A stretch of DNA of 64,000 nt, from positions 229,027,803 to 229,091,802 of the forward strand of contig OV884059.1 of the NCBI GenBank assembly GCA_930367215.1, in the 5' to 3' direction. Below are positions 45,725 through 57,070 of this stretch, piece after piece (position 1 is the stretch's first letter; every line of letters begins with the position of its first letter). The stretch comes from Pollenia angustigena (lineage: Eukaryota > Arthropoda > Insecta > Diptera > Polleniidae). Made by a program: the position numbers and the translations under genes. The notes under the pieces were generated by a model. That model was given only the letters and a program-made list of their open reading frames with translations. It was not told the DNA's origin and did not search any database.

Positions 45725-46435
45725 CCCTGCAGATATTATTGGAATACGTGATCTATTTTGATCAAATGGACTTCTCCCTGGACTGGTCCAATGTTATGCA
45801 AGCATGGACCATGTCAGTGTAAAAAAGAGTTTGTAGTAAAGCTACATGTCTTTGTTTTTAAACGAAATGTTTTCGTTTTTAAACGAAGTTAAAACTGATC
45901 CTCTGGAGTATACCATGGAGTAGTTTCAAAACTAATCCACTACTCCTTTGACTGGTCCAATGTAATGCAAGCATGGACCATGTCATTGTTGAAAAGTGTT
46001 TGTAGTGAGACGACATGTCTTGGTTTTTTAACGACATGTTTTCGCTTTTAAACGACTTTAAAACTAATCCTCTTGAGTATACAATGGAGTAGTTTTAAAA
46101 CTACTCCTTTGTAATCCAAAGCTGGGTTATATGGCCCTGCCCTAGGACATCGTAATGTTAAATAGACCATGTTTTTGTCCATACGTTTGGGTTACTTTTG
46201 GTCTAGTCCTAGTCCCTTGTGGTCTACATTTTACATGCGTGTTTGGACTAGTCCTATTATTTGCAGGGTAGGCGTATGTATGAACATGGAGTAGTTTTAA
46301 GACTAATCCTAGGACATCGTAATGTTAAATCGTCCACCTTTTGACCATATATTTGGAGTAGGTTTTGTAGTACTCCTACTCCTTTATGGACTACTCTTTA
46401 CCTGCATGTATGGACTAGTCTCGTTATCTGCAGGG
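45725..46435. mobile_element. CCCTGC-family element, composite copy
   Basis: The left end CCCTGCAGATATTATTGGA and right end TCGTTATCTGCAGGG are flanked by AT on both sides. An internal TATTTGCAGGG end at 46268 shows that a shorter member is embedded, so this is either a composite or an internally duplicated element. Its interior carries CATGGAGTAG/CTACTCCATG palindromes and TAGGACATCGTAATGTTAAAT, as in the other copies. Confidence 0.75.
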
Positions 46436-46989
46436 ATACTGTGTTTTATATCGTTGCCTCTTCACAATGAAAATGTTAAGATGTCACAATGTTGCAATAT
46501 TAAAATTTTAAGATACCTATTGTGAAAGTATCTTGAGATGGCAAGAACATTTTTGCATTAATAATTTTCTCGTTCATATTATGAAAGTAGCTCAATGTAA
46601 ACAAGACTAATACATTAAGTGCATTTTAAATAACAATAAACAAATATTAAAGTTTAATTTAAAATTTAACTATAAATTCACAAAAAAGCTTGGCAATTTT
46701 TAAGAAACCATAAATTTCGAATTTTAATTCTCTGAAAATAACAGTACCTAACGTCTACTTTTAAAGCATTTTGAAAAAACATCTAGAAATTTTCCCAACT
46801 TCTGGCAACACTAAAACTTAAAAAGCGAGATTCCCAGCAGATGGGGTATCTTTTACACATGGTTTGTGTCTTCAATAATATATTTTTACTTAATCTGGTT
46901 TGACACTACGAAAGTTTTCTTTTAGAAAGTCTGATTTTATTGATGAGAGCGGAGTGATGGAAAGCATGTTCTCTTTCCCTCTCACCAAT

Positions 46990-47340
46990 AAACAAGTGTT
47001 ACATGTGATTTGGCAATATTTTTAAATGCTAACCTGATTTTTAAGAAGTGTTGCATATTTTACGTTTACAAAAGAACACATATTTCGGCATAGAATAATA
47101 AAGTACAATAAACGTTTAAAATTTCAAATTTAATTTATACTATTCTAGAAAGCAGAAAGAAGAACATATTTCGGCATAGAATAGTAAAGTACAATAAACG
47201 TTTAAAATTTCAAATTTAATTTATACTATTCTAGAAAGCAGAAAGAAGAACAAAGACTTTAAAATTACCACTAGAGACGAACTTAAAAAATACTTTATTT
47301 AATAAGAAACCCAGCTAGTGCTGCACTCATGCCCCTATAT
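46990..47340. repeat. Repeat with an 86-bp tandem duplication
   Basis: GTTACATGTG, TTTAAGAAGTGTTGCATATT and TTTCGGCATAGAATAATAAA match 55080-55190. Both places also carry GTGCTGCACTCATGCCCCT at their other side (47318, 55338). Here a block of about 86 bp (47073-47160) is repeated in tandem (47161-47246). Confidence 0.7.
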
Positions 47341-47923
47341 AAACAGTGCAACAAAATTCGGGTCATCGCCGCCAGCCTCAACACTTGCATTGCGAAATTA
47401 AAGTAGACCACTAGTAGAGCAAATCTGCCAAAGGGTTTTCGAAAAGTAAGCTCGGGTTTACGAAAATTTCAATGCCCGAAATTTCGAAAATCCGTTTTAA
47501 ATACATCACACGAACTTTTGGTCTTTGAAGACCCCTAGTGAAAAAAGCTGCTATTTTAGTGCTAACAAAGAAGAAGGTTTTTAAGCGAAAAAATAAAACT
47601 ATATTATGGTTTGCGAAAATGATTGAAAAAGACAAAACCTGCTCCTTTTGGAGCACATTTTTTACTGGGAGTTGGGAAAAAGAACAAAAATTACACCTTT
47701 AAATGAGATTTAGAGGGTTGATAAATTCTAAGAAAACAATCGTTTCTAATTCTACTGAAAACATCTGAAATTATTTTTTAGCTCAGAAGTGCATACATTT
47801 AGTATATTTTTTTTTTGACTTATACCGAACGTTTTTTCAAAAAATTCAAAAATTTTAGGAGTCCATATTTCGGGAACAGGAGCTAATTTTTCAAAATCCT
47901 TTGGCAGATTTGCTGTCCTAGTA

Positions 47924-48752
47924 CCCTACAGATAATATTGGACTACGAGGTCCATTGTGGCTTAAATGGACTAATTACAGCATAGTCCAATGTACTTTAG
48001 TATGGACCATGTTATAAGAAATTAACATGCAGTGCTGCCAACAACTGCATGATGTATACTTTTCTATAGTTTACAGTTTTGCACTTTGGTAGCCCTGATG
48101 GCGTCCATTTTTAATTGTTTAGCCTGTGTTCATACGGCTCATGTCTTATCGAGGGGAAAAGAAACGAGTACACAGATGTATGTACTGTCTTTACGTTTTG
48201 TTTTTTCATTCGTTGTTTAATTTTGTTATTGTTTTCAATATCAAAAAAGCACACATGCAAACGCACGTCTATACAAAATAAAAAACATGTCGTCTGAATC
48301 TTTTGAACGCCAATTCATTTTCAAAGAAGAAAAAGGAAGAATCTTGTCAATAAGACATGAGCCGTATGAACTCATACTTATTTAAAAGTGAAAGTTTGTG
48401 ATATTTGTGGAAAAAGGTAAAAAAATTAAAAATACCAAAATAATAGCAATAATAGACTACAGTACACACCATTAGGCGATTAGTAAAAACTGAAAAAGAA
48501 AAATGCTTAAACTACCCTTTAAGTGTACTCCATACTGTAGTAACATGGAGTACTTTTAAAACTAACCCACTTTAGTACTCCATGGAGTAGTTTAGGGACT
48601 ACTCCGGTGGGTTATATGGTCCCCTCCTAGGACATCGTAATGTTAAATGCACCACCTCTTACCCATATATTTGAAGTAGTTTTGGAGTACTCCTACTCCT
48701 TTGTGGACTACTCTTTACATGCATGTATGGACTAGTCTCGTAATCTGCAGGG
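47924..48752. mobile_element. CCCTGC-family element with a nested MITE
   Basis: The ends CCCTACAGATAATATTGGAC and CTCGTAATCTGCAGGG are flanked by TA on both sides. The right half resembles the composite copy at 45725. The MITE at 48123-48374 is inserted in its middle. Confidence 0.72.
48123..48374. mobile_element. MITE with CCTGTGTTCATACGGC ends, copy 1
   Basis: CCTGTGTTCATACGGCTCAT and TGTCTTAT on the left are mirrored by ATAAGACATGAGCCGTATGA on the right. A second copy with the same interior (AACGAGTACACAGATG, TTTATGTTTTG) is at 57071-57343. Ends are approximate. Confidence 0.72.
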
Positions 48753-48822
48753 TAGTCTACTTTCATTTCTAGTTGCAAGTGTTGAGGCTGGTTTTTTTTT
48801 TTTTTGTTGCACAGTGAAATAT

Positions 48823-49505
48823 GTTCACTCTTGCGGTTTTAGCGCGGCTAAGCAAAATGTTAATTGAGCTTATCAAAGCCGTTCTTATTACATTTGAGAT
48901 AATTAAAGTGACAGTTGATTTAGAAAAAATAAAACAATAAACACATTAAGAAGAAATCGTGGCCGGTTGTACACGTGAGAAGTACGTTTATTGTGGCCGA
49001 TTCTAAATTGTACTCAGTTTAAGCTATGTTCAGTGAATTTTATCAGCGGTATTCATAACAAAAAGTTAGCCACAGTTTGTACACTACGTACAACGAGCTG
49101 CTAACAAGAATTAAGCTTAGCAGCTTGTTGGCACAGAGTTAATTCATAACGAACTTTTCTCCATCTGCCAACTTTTAATAAATCAACTCTAAATTTGTAT
49201 GATGCCACATTGTATTACTCAAAAATGCAACACGTTTTGCATTAGTAATTTTTTCCTTCACATAGGAAAAAAAATATAAGACAGTAGATTAAAAGAAACA
49301 GTTAATTAAAAAAAACCAACAAAATTGTTTTTCACAAGTTGGCCAACGTTTGGCAGCCGGTTAACAAGAGTTTAGCAAAACTTTAGCCAGAGTTTGGTTG
49401 GTGTATTAAGAATAAACTTTTTGCTAACTTTTTGCCAAATTTTTATTATGAATACGGCTGTATGTGATTAATGAATGAAGTGATTTAGTTGTAATCGTGT
49501 CAATC
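48823..49505. repeat. Dispersed repeat, copy related to 24003-24480
   Basis: In reverse orientation it shares CGGTTGTACACGTGAG, CCGATTCTAAATTGTACTCAG and GAAGTGATTTAGTTGTAATC with 24003-24480. The MITE at 49044-49460 interrupts it. Confidence 0.55.
49044..49460. mobile_element. CAGCSGTATTCATAA MITE, complete copy
   Basis: CAGCGGTATTCATAACAAAA and the complement of CAGCCGTATTCATAATAAAA bound 417 bp, with TAT on both sides. Internal words GTTAGCC, GTTGGCCAAC and GCTGCTAA recur in both orientations. A truncated relative is at 29146-29300. Confidence 0.78.
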
Positions 49506-50035
49506 TTCAATATAAAAATCTATTTTTGGATACGAAGGAATAAAATTAAAGAAATATTTTTAGCTTTTTTCTTTCTAATTTTACGTTTTAACAAAATAGA
49601 GTAAAAACTACCAGCTTTTATTTAAATTAAAAATCCCAACAAATTAAATCAAATTATCTACAACAATTCTGTAACATGCCATCGGAAATGTAGAAAATTC
49701 TACACCAAAATTATTCCACAATACAAAAAATTTTGCAATGTAACAGATACAACGATACACAAATGCAGATAAAAATAATTAGAATTTCCGTTACGGATAC
49801 AAAGGCCGTAATCATTATCATCCTCTCTCTTGGAAATGACAATTTAGTCATGAAAACAAAAACAAAAATTGTTTACTTTTTTTTTAACAGTATTTAAATG
49901 CATTTGTAATCGGATTTAAAAGTGCACACGTTTCAACTTTTGCTACTAAATTTCTTTTTAAATCCCTTTTAAAGTTGCCGAAATGGTCAAACAAGATGCC
50001 TGTTTTTCAACTTTTTTCGATTACTCGAGCTAATA

Positions 50036-50172
50036 AAGGGTGTTCCAAAATTAACGCAAGATTTAAATTGAATGCACAAAATACTGTTTTTAGTCTTATT
50101 TTTAGGGTTGACAGCACTTTACTGCACAAATGGCGTCAAATTCAAATCTTGAGTTAATTTTGGGACACCCTT
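50036..50172. mobile_element. 137-bp mariner-type MITE
   Basis: AAGGGTGTTCCAAAATTAAC and the complement of AAGGGTGTCCCAAAATTAAC are flanked by TA (50034-50035 and 50173-50174). The arms extend through GCAAGATTTAAATTGA. It is short enough to be mostly inverted repeat, probably a Tc1/mariner superfamily derivative. Confidence 0.85.
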
Positions 50173-50174
50173 TA

Positions 50175-53010
50175 AAAGCCATAGGGAAACAACTACAAAA
50201 TAATTTCTCTGAAAACAATATAAAAAAGGTCCTTAAAAATGTCGTACGTATAAAGTTACAACAATAAAGTAAACATATATCCTACTAACACAATCATAGA
50301 GTTAGGTCGATTTCTCTTTCTATCTTCCTTTCTTGTTTAGACGTTTTCTATGATATTAACCTGCAGCCGTTTTTGTTATGAATTAAAGCGTGCTGAAAAG
50401 TGGAAGCATTTTCATATTAACCCCCTTTCTTCTTTCTTCACTATTCGAATAATTAAAAAGTTAAGCAACAAATGTTGAAGCATGTGAACCACGACTAAGA
50501 ATATAGCAAACACAACATTACTACCCGTCTCCACCATCCATCAACTTGGTAAGAAAAGCATGTCGCACATGAATTCTACTCGTGTAGACTGTTCATGTTC
50601 ATGTTTCGTCCATGTGCTGCCATCGTTGCCTAAACATTCGTCTTAGCATCCATGTGCGCCATGATGTTGGCCATACAATATATTTTCTGTATACAACCAA
50701 ACGCACAACAACTAAAATTGTGGTGAATCAGAACATGAACATCAACACGTATTCGCCATATACAAGAACATGAACAAATTAATACCGTTGCTCTGCCGGC
50801 GTTATGGTCATGTCATATCATGTTCTAATCGAAAGCGCATGGAGACGTGGTGTTAAGAAGATGAACATATGGCAAGCTATTAGTGTTTTTTTAAACGTTA
50901 GGAATCTTTCTTAAATAAATGTTAAAAAAAGAACTTTACAACAAAAAAGAGAATTTCAAATCTGGCTGAGTTCAAAAACGTGATTCTCTTGGTGTTACGT
51001 CCCTTGGGGTAAATAAATTCTGCCTTGGTTATTTAGTTAACCTTATTGCTCAAATGAACTGGCATTCTTCAGAATCTCCTACATTTTAAAATCAGATGAA
51101 TTCTTTCTGGAATGCACCAAGAAATCAAATGACAACGTTCCTTGTGGTCCAATGGACTTCATTGGGTTCGAAGTTGTACCGTAGAAAATAGACCCCGGTG
51201 AGTGCAAGCACCGATCAGACTTTTGGTGAGGTCTCTGTATTTTAGAATAACTGCCTTTATGGAAGACTTGCTTTTCTAATAAAAGGTTGTTCTTCAGTAA
51301 GTATTGTTACATTCAAGTTAAAGCTGAAGATGGCCCTAGGAACTGTTGCTTTTGAACCAAAACTGCTGGGATTTATAAAAAGCTGAGGAGTTTAGATACC
51401 TTCGGCTCTTCAACAAGGGGTAAGGGTATAATTTTTGGTGAATTATACACTCGGATACAGTTAGCAATCCGAGTGTATAATTGTGCAAATTATCCTCAAA
51501 CAGGGGCATTTGGTAAGAGTTAAATATTAACGCACCGAGTCGTTGAGATCCACCGGCCAGTTAAGTGGCAAAAAAGGTAATCACATAAATCTATATCACA
51601 GCTCATCACAGGGATCCTCGTAAGATATTTTACAGGGATCCTCTTAAGAATATTTTACGTTTGATGTAACATTCTCCGAGGATACCAGGTGCAGTAAATT
51701 CTTGGAATTCGGCAAAAATACCAAATTAACAGATCTCAAGTGATCATCCCTATTACGACGGAAGCCAGTAGACCGGTGGTACGCCAGCGTGCTTACTATT
51801 GGTTAATGCCTACGTTAGTGTGCATTGTGCGGGAAATGCTTTCTGTCTTTTAGGAAAGTTGTCTTTGCAAAAGTTTCGCTTTTTCCTTAAAAAGATATTT
51901 CGGGGATCACCTTGTGGTTGCCGGTTACTACCCAAAGTCACGGGAAGGGATATACTGAAAATCACACCAAAGGGATAATTGTTTACCAGTTCGGCCCGAG
52001 GGAGGAGAACCCCTAGGTGCTGTTGCTACTTAACAGATGCAGCTAGCATGTTTCGAAAAGCAGCGCAGGTTTAAAAGCTCAAGCTCGTAAGCAATATGCG
52101 AATGTATAATCTTGCTGGATTATGTATTCCAATTGCTACCTAAGTGTGTTGGTTGCACTTAGACTAGGAGCCGGTTGATAAAGGAACTGTTTGTCACCCA
52201 GTGGATAAGAGAACGTACAAAAGTTTGAAAACAGAATTAAATTGAGTATAACTTGAAAACATGACATGAAAGGTTGGCTTAAGCAAAAAGTATGTGAAAT
52301 ATTAAGGGAATATAAATTGATAGAAGCACATTATTTCTTATATTTTCTTCGACCTTTTTATTTTATTTCTTCTTATTTTTAAGTCAAGCTCAAGGTCAGG
52401 TTATGCAAAATATATTTATTTATCGTTTATCCAATATTTCGCTGCCACAATGGACAGCTTTTGCAGGGATCTTAGGTTTATAAATTTTAAACAAATTTTT
52501 TCAACCCATTTCAAACATGACTTTTCTCTATAATTCGGCTAAAAAATTTAACATGTGCTTGATTAAGCTTTCGATTTCATGTTTATAAAACAGCGTTATT
52601 TTCCAAACATTGATTTAATGTTTGTTGGGTCATAGCAAGTTTTAATTGTTAAACAAATAATTATAACAGGTTTACTATTAATAATAACTGTAAATATGCA
52701 AATAATTCAAAATATTTGTAACAGTTAACAACGAAACCTGTTATTAAACGCTAAAAACCGTCAATTAAAATTTCCTTCTACAACAAATTAAAAGGCGATG
52801 CAACAAAAGAATTTAATTTAGTAACCAATAAAACCTTATTGATGCCATTAAATTAAACAATTAGCAATACAAACTATTTAATAAAAAAATATAAGCGAAA
52901 AATTATTGTAAAATAAATACAAATTTTAACAACAAAATCCTTTAACGAAACAACAACGAATTTTTTAACGATTATAACTGGCAATTAAAAGAAGGTTTAG
53001 CCAAATAAAA
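50175..53010. other. Intergenic, less AT-rich block upstream of a secreted-protein gene
   Basis: Between about 50950 and 52250 the sequence is clearly less AT-rich than elsewhere and lacks the repeat families found around it. It contains a perfect 16-bp hairpin (51441-51482) and a 25-bp direct repeat (51608-51659). I find no long open frame and do not recognise a gene; a decayed or noncoding transcribed region is possible. From 52450 onward the sequence is AT-rich again and probably includes the promoter and 5' leader of the gene at 53011; TATAAGCG near 52891 is a possible TATA element. Confidence 0.4.
51441..51482. repeat. Perfect 16-bp stem hairpin
   Basis: AATTATACACTCGGAT (51441-51456), loop ACAGTTAGCA, then the exact complement (51467-51482). 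Not followed by a T run, and its role is unknown. Confidence 0.8.
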
Positions 53011-53880
53011 ATGAATTATAAACATAGGAATTCCGCACCATGGGAAGGTTTAAGTTTTAACTCCAAAGGGATTTGTCTTTGCTTAATACTGATACTAATT
53101 GTGTTTGTATTAGAATGTACTAATAATGTGGAGGCGAAATCGTTACATCATGCTAAGGTAAATTTTTGTAAGAAAAATTCAAAATTAAATTAAAAAAATT
53201 AAAAAACCTAAATTAATTTTGTAAGATATTTTTAAATAAAATATGAAAATAAACCATTTATTTAATCGCAAACACATCGACGTGATTAGTTTACATACTT
53301 TTAACAAATTTTTGGCTTTATAAAACAATTTAACAACAATCTAAAAATTATAACTTTCAAATTACTCGTGAACGGTGTGTTAACTTTTATTTTGTTTTTC
53401 TTTTTAATTTCTAACCCTTTTTCTCCTTCTTTTACATTTATCAACTTTTATTTCTACCATCTAAAACGTGTACTAACAAAAACAAAACCCCCTTAGAAAC
53501 CACTAAAACTTTTGCAGAGCCCTTCATCTTTAATTCAATTACGTCATAAACGTGATACTTTTACTAACGAAGAACAACAGCAGCCGCATAATGAAAATTA
53601 CGATGATAATTATGATGTTATACCTGATGCCGGAACTCAACCTCCCAATTTAGATGATCAAATTACCGAAAGAGCAAAACAAATTGCTCAAAGTTTTACA
53701 GACATGTGGCAATCATTAACAAATTCAATAAGACATTGTATCAATGCTTTGCGTGCCCTGTTTGGAGCGGAAGGAGAAGAGTTAACTCCAGAACAAGAAG
53801 AACAACTGCGAGTTGCCATGGAGGAGGAATACCGTTATGAGCAAGAGCATGAGAATGCAGTTTTTGTAAATAAATTGTAA
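53011..53880 (+). CDS. Secreted protein with one furin-type site, two exons
   Basis: Exon 1 (53011-53157) encodes 49 residues: a polar start, a hydrophobic core of about 15 residues (CLCLILILIVFVLEC) and NNVEAKSLHHAK, consistent with a signal peptide. The donor is AAG/GTAAAT. Exon 2 starts at 53518 after CTTTTGCAG and ends at the TAA at 53878-53880, giving 169 aa with a phase-0 intron of 360 bp. A second in-frame acceptor at 53496 (CCCCCTTAG) would add seven residues. The mature chain has a basic RHKR site at 58-61, an acidic and Gln/Asn-rich segment (62-96), an amphipathic helix (about 97-131, with Trp113 and Cys123) and an acidic C-terminal helix (134-163). AATAAA follows at 53918. It parallels the gene at 43867 in signal peptide, intron phase, basic site and helix. 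The family is not recognised. Confidence 0.82.
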
Positions 53881-54149
53881 AAAGCACGAGAAATATGTTA
53901 ATTAAAATTTTCCCTTCAATAAACCAACATTGTTTTTCGCCTCATAACGGAAATTTTTTTAAAGCAAGATAATATTATTAATAAATAGGTTTTTTTTTAT
54001 CAATTATCTGAGAAATTATTAACAAAATTATTGTTTCATTTATTGGTAGGTATCTCTGCAATAAGCGAGAGAAAAGATTCACCAATTATGCTAAATAAAA
54101 GTATTCTAAATTTGTCACTCCGTGAGAAACATTTTTGAAATTTATGTAA

Positions 54150-55041
54150 AGCTAAGATCCCACTATCGGCGCAATGTACCAATTTTTGGCGTATTTCATG
54201 TACCGATAGTGTGAACGTTCAAAATGTTTTAATTTGCGACAATCTGTGCCGAAATTGTGCTGACTGTGGACAATCAAAATTAACCTAGATGCGCCGATAA
54301 TGTGAACACTATTTTGCACAATGTGGAGTAATCAAATTGTTTAATATGTCCCGATTTTTATCGGCCACTTGTGTGCCGATCACAGTCGCCAATCAGCGCC
54401 GATACAAGGGACGGCAAAACGAAATTTTTAAATTGCACAAACTGGTTACTTAAATTTTACTTTTTTGAGCTTAATTGTACCAAAATTACATTTGTTTTAT
54501 CTATTATTTATGTATTGAAACGTTAAATAGTACATTTGTACTACTTAATGAAAAAAAAACAACTCCATTTAACCAAAACATTGCAGTTTTATCGATGTTG
54601 CCATCCCTGGTTTGTAAACATTTGTTTACAAAACAACAATTACAAAAAAAAAAAGAACAAGTGCAGTAAGTTTGAATGAAATTGAATATATTTTTTATCA
54701 TACATATATTAACATATTATTTAAAATTGTTAGGAAACATAATTTAATATTCGGACGGAGAATTTTGCGAATTTCTAAAGTAAAATTATGTCTGCCAACA
54801 AGTAAATAAACAAAAACATTTGATTTAATTTGCCCAAATAGCACGATAGTGTGACCGCATTGTACCGATTATTGTCGCAATTGAGTTTTGGCCGATATGA
54901 ACCGAAAAAAATTGTCACAATGTGCGACGATAATGGGACCACCTAAGAAAAAATTGTGCAATGTTTTTAAATGTGTGCCGATATAGCACGATAAAAATCG
55001 TCACAGATTGTGCTATTTGAGCCGATAGTGGGATCTTAGCT
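54150..55041. mobile_element. TAA-flanked MITE, 892 bp
   Basis: AGCTAAGATCCCACTATCGG and its complement are flanked by TAA (54147-54149 and 55042-55044). Words such as GTGCCGAT, ATAGTGTGAAC and GCACGATA are scattered through both halves in both orientations. A central 54470-54800 block lacks them and may be a further insertion. PIF/Harbinger-like by target. Confidence 0.82.
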
Positions 55042-55079
55042 TAAGATTCCATAGAGTATATATGTATATTCTGGGCCTT

Positions 55080-55360
55080 CTGTTACATGTGACTTGGCAA
55101 CATTTTTAAATGCTCCCCTAATTTTTAAGAAGTGTTTCATATTTTACGTTTACAGAAGAACACAAATTTCGGCATTAAACAATAAAGTACAATTAGCGCA
55201 AGGTAAATTCAATTGCAGGTGGTGGCAAGACTACAAAAATCCAAAGCCAACAGAAACAACAGATGTTTTTTGTGTTGCATTGTTAGTGTTTACGGCTCGA
55301 AACTTGCCACCACCTTGTACTGAATTCGCCTTGATCTAGTGCTGCACTCATGCCCCTTTA
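55080..55360. repeat. Repeat related to 46990-47340
   Basis: Shares GTTACATGTGACTTGGCAAC-like, AAGAAGTGT and TTTCGGCAT phrases and the distal GTGCTGCACTCATGCCCC with 46990-47340. Here the two sides are separated by the small MITE at 55200-55332 in place of the tandem duplication. Confidence 0.65.
55200..55332. mobile_element. 133-bp AAGGCGAATTC-type MITE
   Basis: AAGGTAAATTCAATTGCAGG and the complement of AAGGCGAATTCAGTACAAGG continue into TGGTGGCAAG in both arms. The end motif is shared with the inverted pair at 20139 and 22569 and, in short form, with CAAGGCGAATTAAATTCGC near 39097. Confidence 0.68.
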
Positions 55361-56309
55361 ATTAATATGAGTTTTGAACATGAAGCATTTTATTTAATTT
55401 TAAAGGGAACATCATCAGAGAAGAACGCTTTACACTTTTAAAATAACACATGTTTTTGAGAAAAGAACATAAAAAATGTAAACGCCAGAATAAATGCAGA
55501 ATTTTACTCAGAAAAGAAAACGCCATTAGTCGATTAAGTCATGTCCGTCTGTCTGTTCACGCTCACTATGGAACGACTCAACAGAAAAGAACAATATTGG
55601 TGTTTAATTTCTTCTAGTCCTGCTAAGCAGCTTGGGATTAAAATCCAGCGAAATCAGTTCAGTAAGAAAAGAGTTATGAATTGAAGTGTGGGACTCCCAC
55701 CCTCAAAAATTTATAATTTTATAAGATTTTGCACAAATTCGTTATATATCTTAAAATCATGCCACAAAATTTCGTTTAAATCGATAATTTACCATAAGTC
55801 CCATTCTCGAAAAACACTTAAGCACGCCGTAAACCGTAACGAATAAAAAAAATTCGGTCTGTCACAGTTTTATATGACTAGAAATGATACAGTAAAATTT
55901 CGTTAAACCAGTCCATAAAAACCCATAGGCGTCATATAAAACACATTCCAGACATTTTCTAACTGTCAGTGTAGAGTATCAAATATTCGGCACAGCAAAT
56001 GAATATAAATATGTTGTGGTAGCATGTTCTTTTTATGCACTCTGGCATTTTTAAAAAGGTTTATTAAATGAACTTTTTTAAAAATACACGTTTTGTTAGA
56101 GATAATCGTTTACAGAAAGGTTACTTATTGTGATTAGACACTTTTTAGTTTAGTATTAATTTTTTCAGTTAGAAATTTTAATTTGAAATAATTTACTGAG
56201 AAATAGTAACGTAGACCTTTAGCCCGTTCTAGTGAGAAATACCAGAGTATCTAGTAGAAATCCAACCCACAACCCGGTTAGATGATTGTCTACCAGGTCC
56301 CTCTTTTTA
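55361..56309. other. Intergenic, no gene seen
   Basis: AT-rich. Around 55500-55530 CTCAGAAAAGAAAACGCCATT matches 343-365 (CTCAGAAAAGAAATCGCCATT), a short dispersed similarity. No coding sequence recognised. Confidence 0.45.
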
Positions 56310-56722
56310 GTAAAAGGGTACTCTGTAGTATAAATGGTAGTTGTTAGTAAAAGGAGTACTTAGTAGATATGTATTTACTTAGGAGATACTTGTTAGTTAA
56401 AAGGATACTTTTAAGTAAAAAGGGTACTTTTTACATAAAAACGGGTACTTTTTACATAAAAAAGGGTACTTTTTTGTAAAGTGGGTACCATTAAGCAAAC
56501 TAGACACTTTTGAGTAAAATTGATAAATGTTTGTATAAAGAGAACTTTTTGGTAAAAATGGTCCTATTTAGTAAAAATTGTACTTTTGAGTTAAAGGGAT
56601 ACTTTTTGGTAAAAGAGGTACTTTTTAGTAAAAGGGGTACTTTTTAGTAAAAGGGGTACTTTTTAAGTAAAAGGGGTACTTCTTAGTAAAAGGGTTACTT
56701 CTTAGTAAAATGGGTACTTTTA
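56310..56722. repeat. GGTACTTTTTAGTAAAAG minisatellite
   Basis: About twenty degenerate tandem copies of an 18-20-bp unit GGGTACTTTTTAGTAAAA. Similar units (GGATACTTTTTAGTAAAAG) reappear at 57385-57420 beyond two MITEs, so the array was split by insertions. Confidence 0.85.
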
Positions 56723-57060
56723 GGCCCAGAACAGACGGTGAAACGCAACTGCAACGAAACTGCAACTTCTAGTTATTTTCGAGTTTATGCCATAGACTCC
56801 TTTGAGGGACCACACACGACGCGACCATTTTGAGACCGGTTTGAAATGCATTGGAAATCAGTTGCATTGAAACCGGCGTGCAGGAAACTCGTGTTTGCGT
56901 TTCATCTGTTCTCACAGAAAATCGAAATGAGTGTGATAATTTCATTACATTCTGGTACAATTTAGGTTGCAGCGTGTGTGGAAAACGATTGAAAATGATT
57001 TCAAAACAATAATTTCTAAAGAGTTTCGTTGCAGTTGCGTTTTACCGTCTGTTCTGGGCC
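56723..57060. mobile_element. PIF/Harbinger-like MITE with GGCCC ends
   Basis: GGCCCAGAACAGACGGT and complement are flanked by TTA (56720-56722 and 57061-57063). The arms continue through AAACGCAACTGCAACGAAAC. GGCCC-type termini and TTA duplication are classic for Harbinger MITEs. It is inserted in the minisatellite. Confidence 0.88.
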
Positions 57061-57070
57061 TTAGGTATTG

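Noticed and set aside
51441..51482. Rho-independent terminator
   Set aside because: The hairpin has no following T run and the sequence is eukaryotic.
56310..56722. Regularly spaced repeats resembling a CRISPR array
   Set aside because: Units are contiguous with no unique spacers, the genome is animal and there are no cas genes; it is a minisatellite.
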